Positions 63,519-64,000 of a stretch of DNA of 64,000 bases are shown here, one piece after another. The DNA is from Leeuwenhoekiella polynyae. Its GTDB lineage: Bacteria > Bacteroidota > Bacteroidia > Flavobacteriales > Flavobacteriaceae. Numbering within the stretch: position 1 is the stretch's first letter; each line of letters starts with the position of its first letter. The stretch lies in assembly GCF_004104075.1 (NCBI RefSeq), contig NZ_QOVK01000005.1, positions 174,578-238,577 of the forward strand. The letters are read 5' to 3'. Below the pieces are notes generated by a model. That model saw only the letters and a list, made by a program, of their open reading frames with translations. It did no database searches and was not told the origin of the DNA. The translations under genes were made by a program, and so were the position numbers.

Positions 63519-63567
63519 TCCTTAGATTATTTGATTACGTTAAGTATAACCATAAAACTAGAATAAG

Positions 63568-63831
63568 ATGGCTCACAAAAAAGGAGTAGGTAGTTCTAAA
63601 AACGGTAGAGAATCAGAATCGAAACGTCTAGGTGTTAAGATTTTTGGTGGTCAGGCTGCTGTTGCTGGTAATATCATTGTTAGACAACGTGGTAACACAC
63701 ATCACCCAGGTGATAATGTTTATGGTGGTAAAGATCATACCTTACATGCAAAAGTAGACGGTGTTGTTAAGTTTACTAAAAAGAAAGACAACAAGTCTTA
63801 CGTATCTATAGTTCCTGCTGCAGAAGCTTAA
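63568..63831 (+). CDS. rpmA: 50S ribosomal protein L27
   Basis: An 87-residue protein with the normal start [16 protein letters not shown], the region that reaches the peptidyl-transferase centre, and [18 protein letters not shown]. No N-terminal cleavable extension of the kind found in Firmicutes. It lies 49 bases after rplU and is closed by a strong terminator. Confidence 0.98.
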   Translation: MAHKKGVGSSKNGRESESKRLGVKIFGGQAAVAGNIIVRQRGNTHHPGDNVYGGKDHTLHAKVDGVVKFTKKKDNKSYVSIVPAAEA

Positions 63832-63850
63832 GATTTACGTAATAAATATA

Positions 63851-63890
63851 AAAAACCCATCATCTCAATTTTGAGATGATGGGTTTTTTG
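63851..63890 (+). terminator. Intrinsic terminator after rpmA
   Basis: AAAAACCCATCATCTCAA (63851-63868) pairs perfectly with TTGAGATGATGGGTTTTT (63871-63888), followed by T. Confidence 0.92.
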
Positions 63891-63901
63891 TTTTTAATTT
63901 A

Positions 63902-64000
63902 TGTCCCGTCCTGAAATAGCGATACACTAAAACCTTAGTGTAATGAAAACACCCTCAAAGAGTGGTTATGCAAAAAGAACCCAAAAAGACTACTCGCTTT
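63902..64000 (+). mobile_element. Left end of an IS3-like insertion sequence (cut by window edge)
   Basis: Begins about TGTCCCGTCCTGAAATAGCG, a plausible terminal inverted repeat with a TG start, 12 bases after the rpmA terminator. A small hairpin (CACTAA 63925-63930 with TTAGTG 63935-63940) precedes the transposase start. The right end is outside the window, so target duplication cannot be checked. Confidence 0.7.
63943..64000 (+). CDS. IS3-family transposase, first 19 codons (partial)
   Basis: Starts MKTPSKSGYAKRTQKDYSL. The K-R-T-Q-x-D-Y-S stretch is typical of the N-terminus of OrfA-type helix-turn-helix proteins of IS3-family elements in flavobacteria. The remainder lies outside the window. 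Confidence 0.68.
   Translation, partial: MKTPSKSGYAKRTQKDYSL

Overview
The window is chromosomal DNA from a member of the Bacteroidota, almost certainly a (marine) Flavobacteriaceae. The evidence is the gliding genes gldE and gldD beside ssb, mutY and HU; an atpD-atpC pair split from the rest of the ATP synthase operon; a long-form SdhA with a cytochrome b SdhC; a TonB receptor with an N-terminal carboxypeptidase-like domain; DUF4270 and DUF4199 proteins; ribosomal protein L21 with a C-terminal extension; many TTG/GTG starts with weak Shine-Dalgarno sites; and promoters of the Bacteroidota type (TTG, about 20 bases, TAnnTTTG). No rRNA, tRNA or CRISPR array was seen.

Layout. 1-4.9 kb: end of rimK with its retropepsin-like partner, then uvrC and a patatin/Omp85 fusion. 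5-9.4 kb: aromatic amino acid breakdown (hmgA, hppD, tryptophan 2,3-dioxygenase) with a DUF3108 protein. 9.5-12.3 kb: an M23 lipoprotein and pgi. 12.5-18.5 kb: TonB receptor, repeat lipoprotein and secreted endonuclease I, possibly a locus for using extracellular DNA. 18.6-24 kb: small membrane proteins, aminopeptidase P, and a large Asp-box protein. 24.2-27.7 kb: sdhCAB. 27.8-32.6 kb (minus strand): radA, an esterase-like protein, a flippase-like protein, panD and panC. 32.7-39.1 kb: a half-length GT5 protein, DUF4270, glmS, atpD, atpC. 39.2-43.1 kb: a membrane protein, a cyclase, an M61 peptidase, and an XRE/DUF2975/35-residue membrane protein operon. 43.2-49.9 kb: biotin cluster bioF-bioD-(GIY-YIG)-bioA-(Coa1)-KAS-bioB. 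50-53.9 kb: cupin, recX, rng, a 30-residue mS38-like basic protein, HU. 54-62.8 kb: mutY, ssb, gldE, gldD, an EamA transporter, an inactive/active M16 peptidase pair, DUF4199. 62.9-64 kb: rplU, rpmA and the left end of an IS3-like element cut by the window edge.

The most unusual region is the biotin cluster. A 94-residue stand-alone GIY-YIG nuclease sits between bioD and bioA and is bracketed by two mirror-image hairpins with an identical 15-base core. Each hairpin is preceded by the tetranucleotide GTCA. Related GTCA-led palindromes lie in frame inside bioF (three units) and, inverted, inside the KAS gene. The outer stem pairs differ between copies but stay complementary (CC:GG, TG:CA, CA:TG). 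The arrangement resembles REP/RAYT elements (a 5' tetranucleotide, a palindrome, and a nuclease gene between inverted copies), but with a GIY-YIG protein in place of a Y1 transposase. A second repeat family rich in GGAGGGG appears in the XRE 3' end, in the bioF promoter spacer and in the bioF coding region. Reading this as a nuclease-repeat system is inference; the sequence facts are listed under findings.
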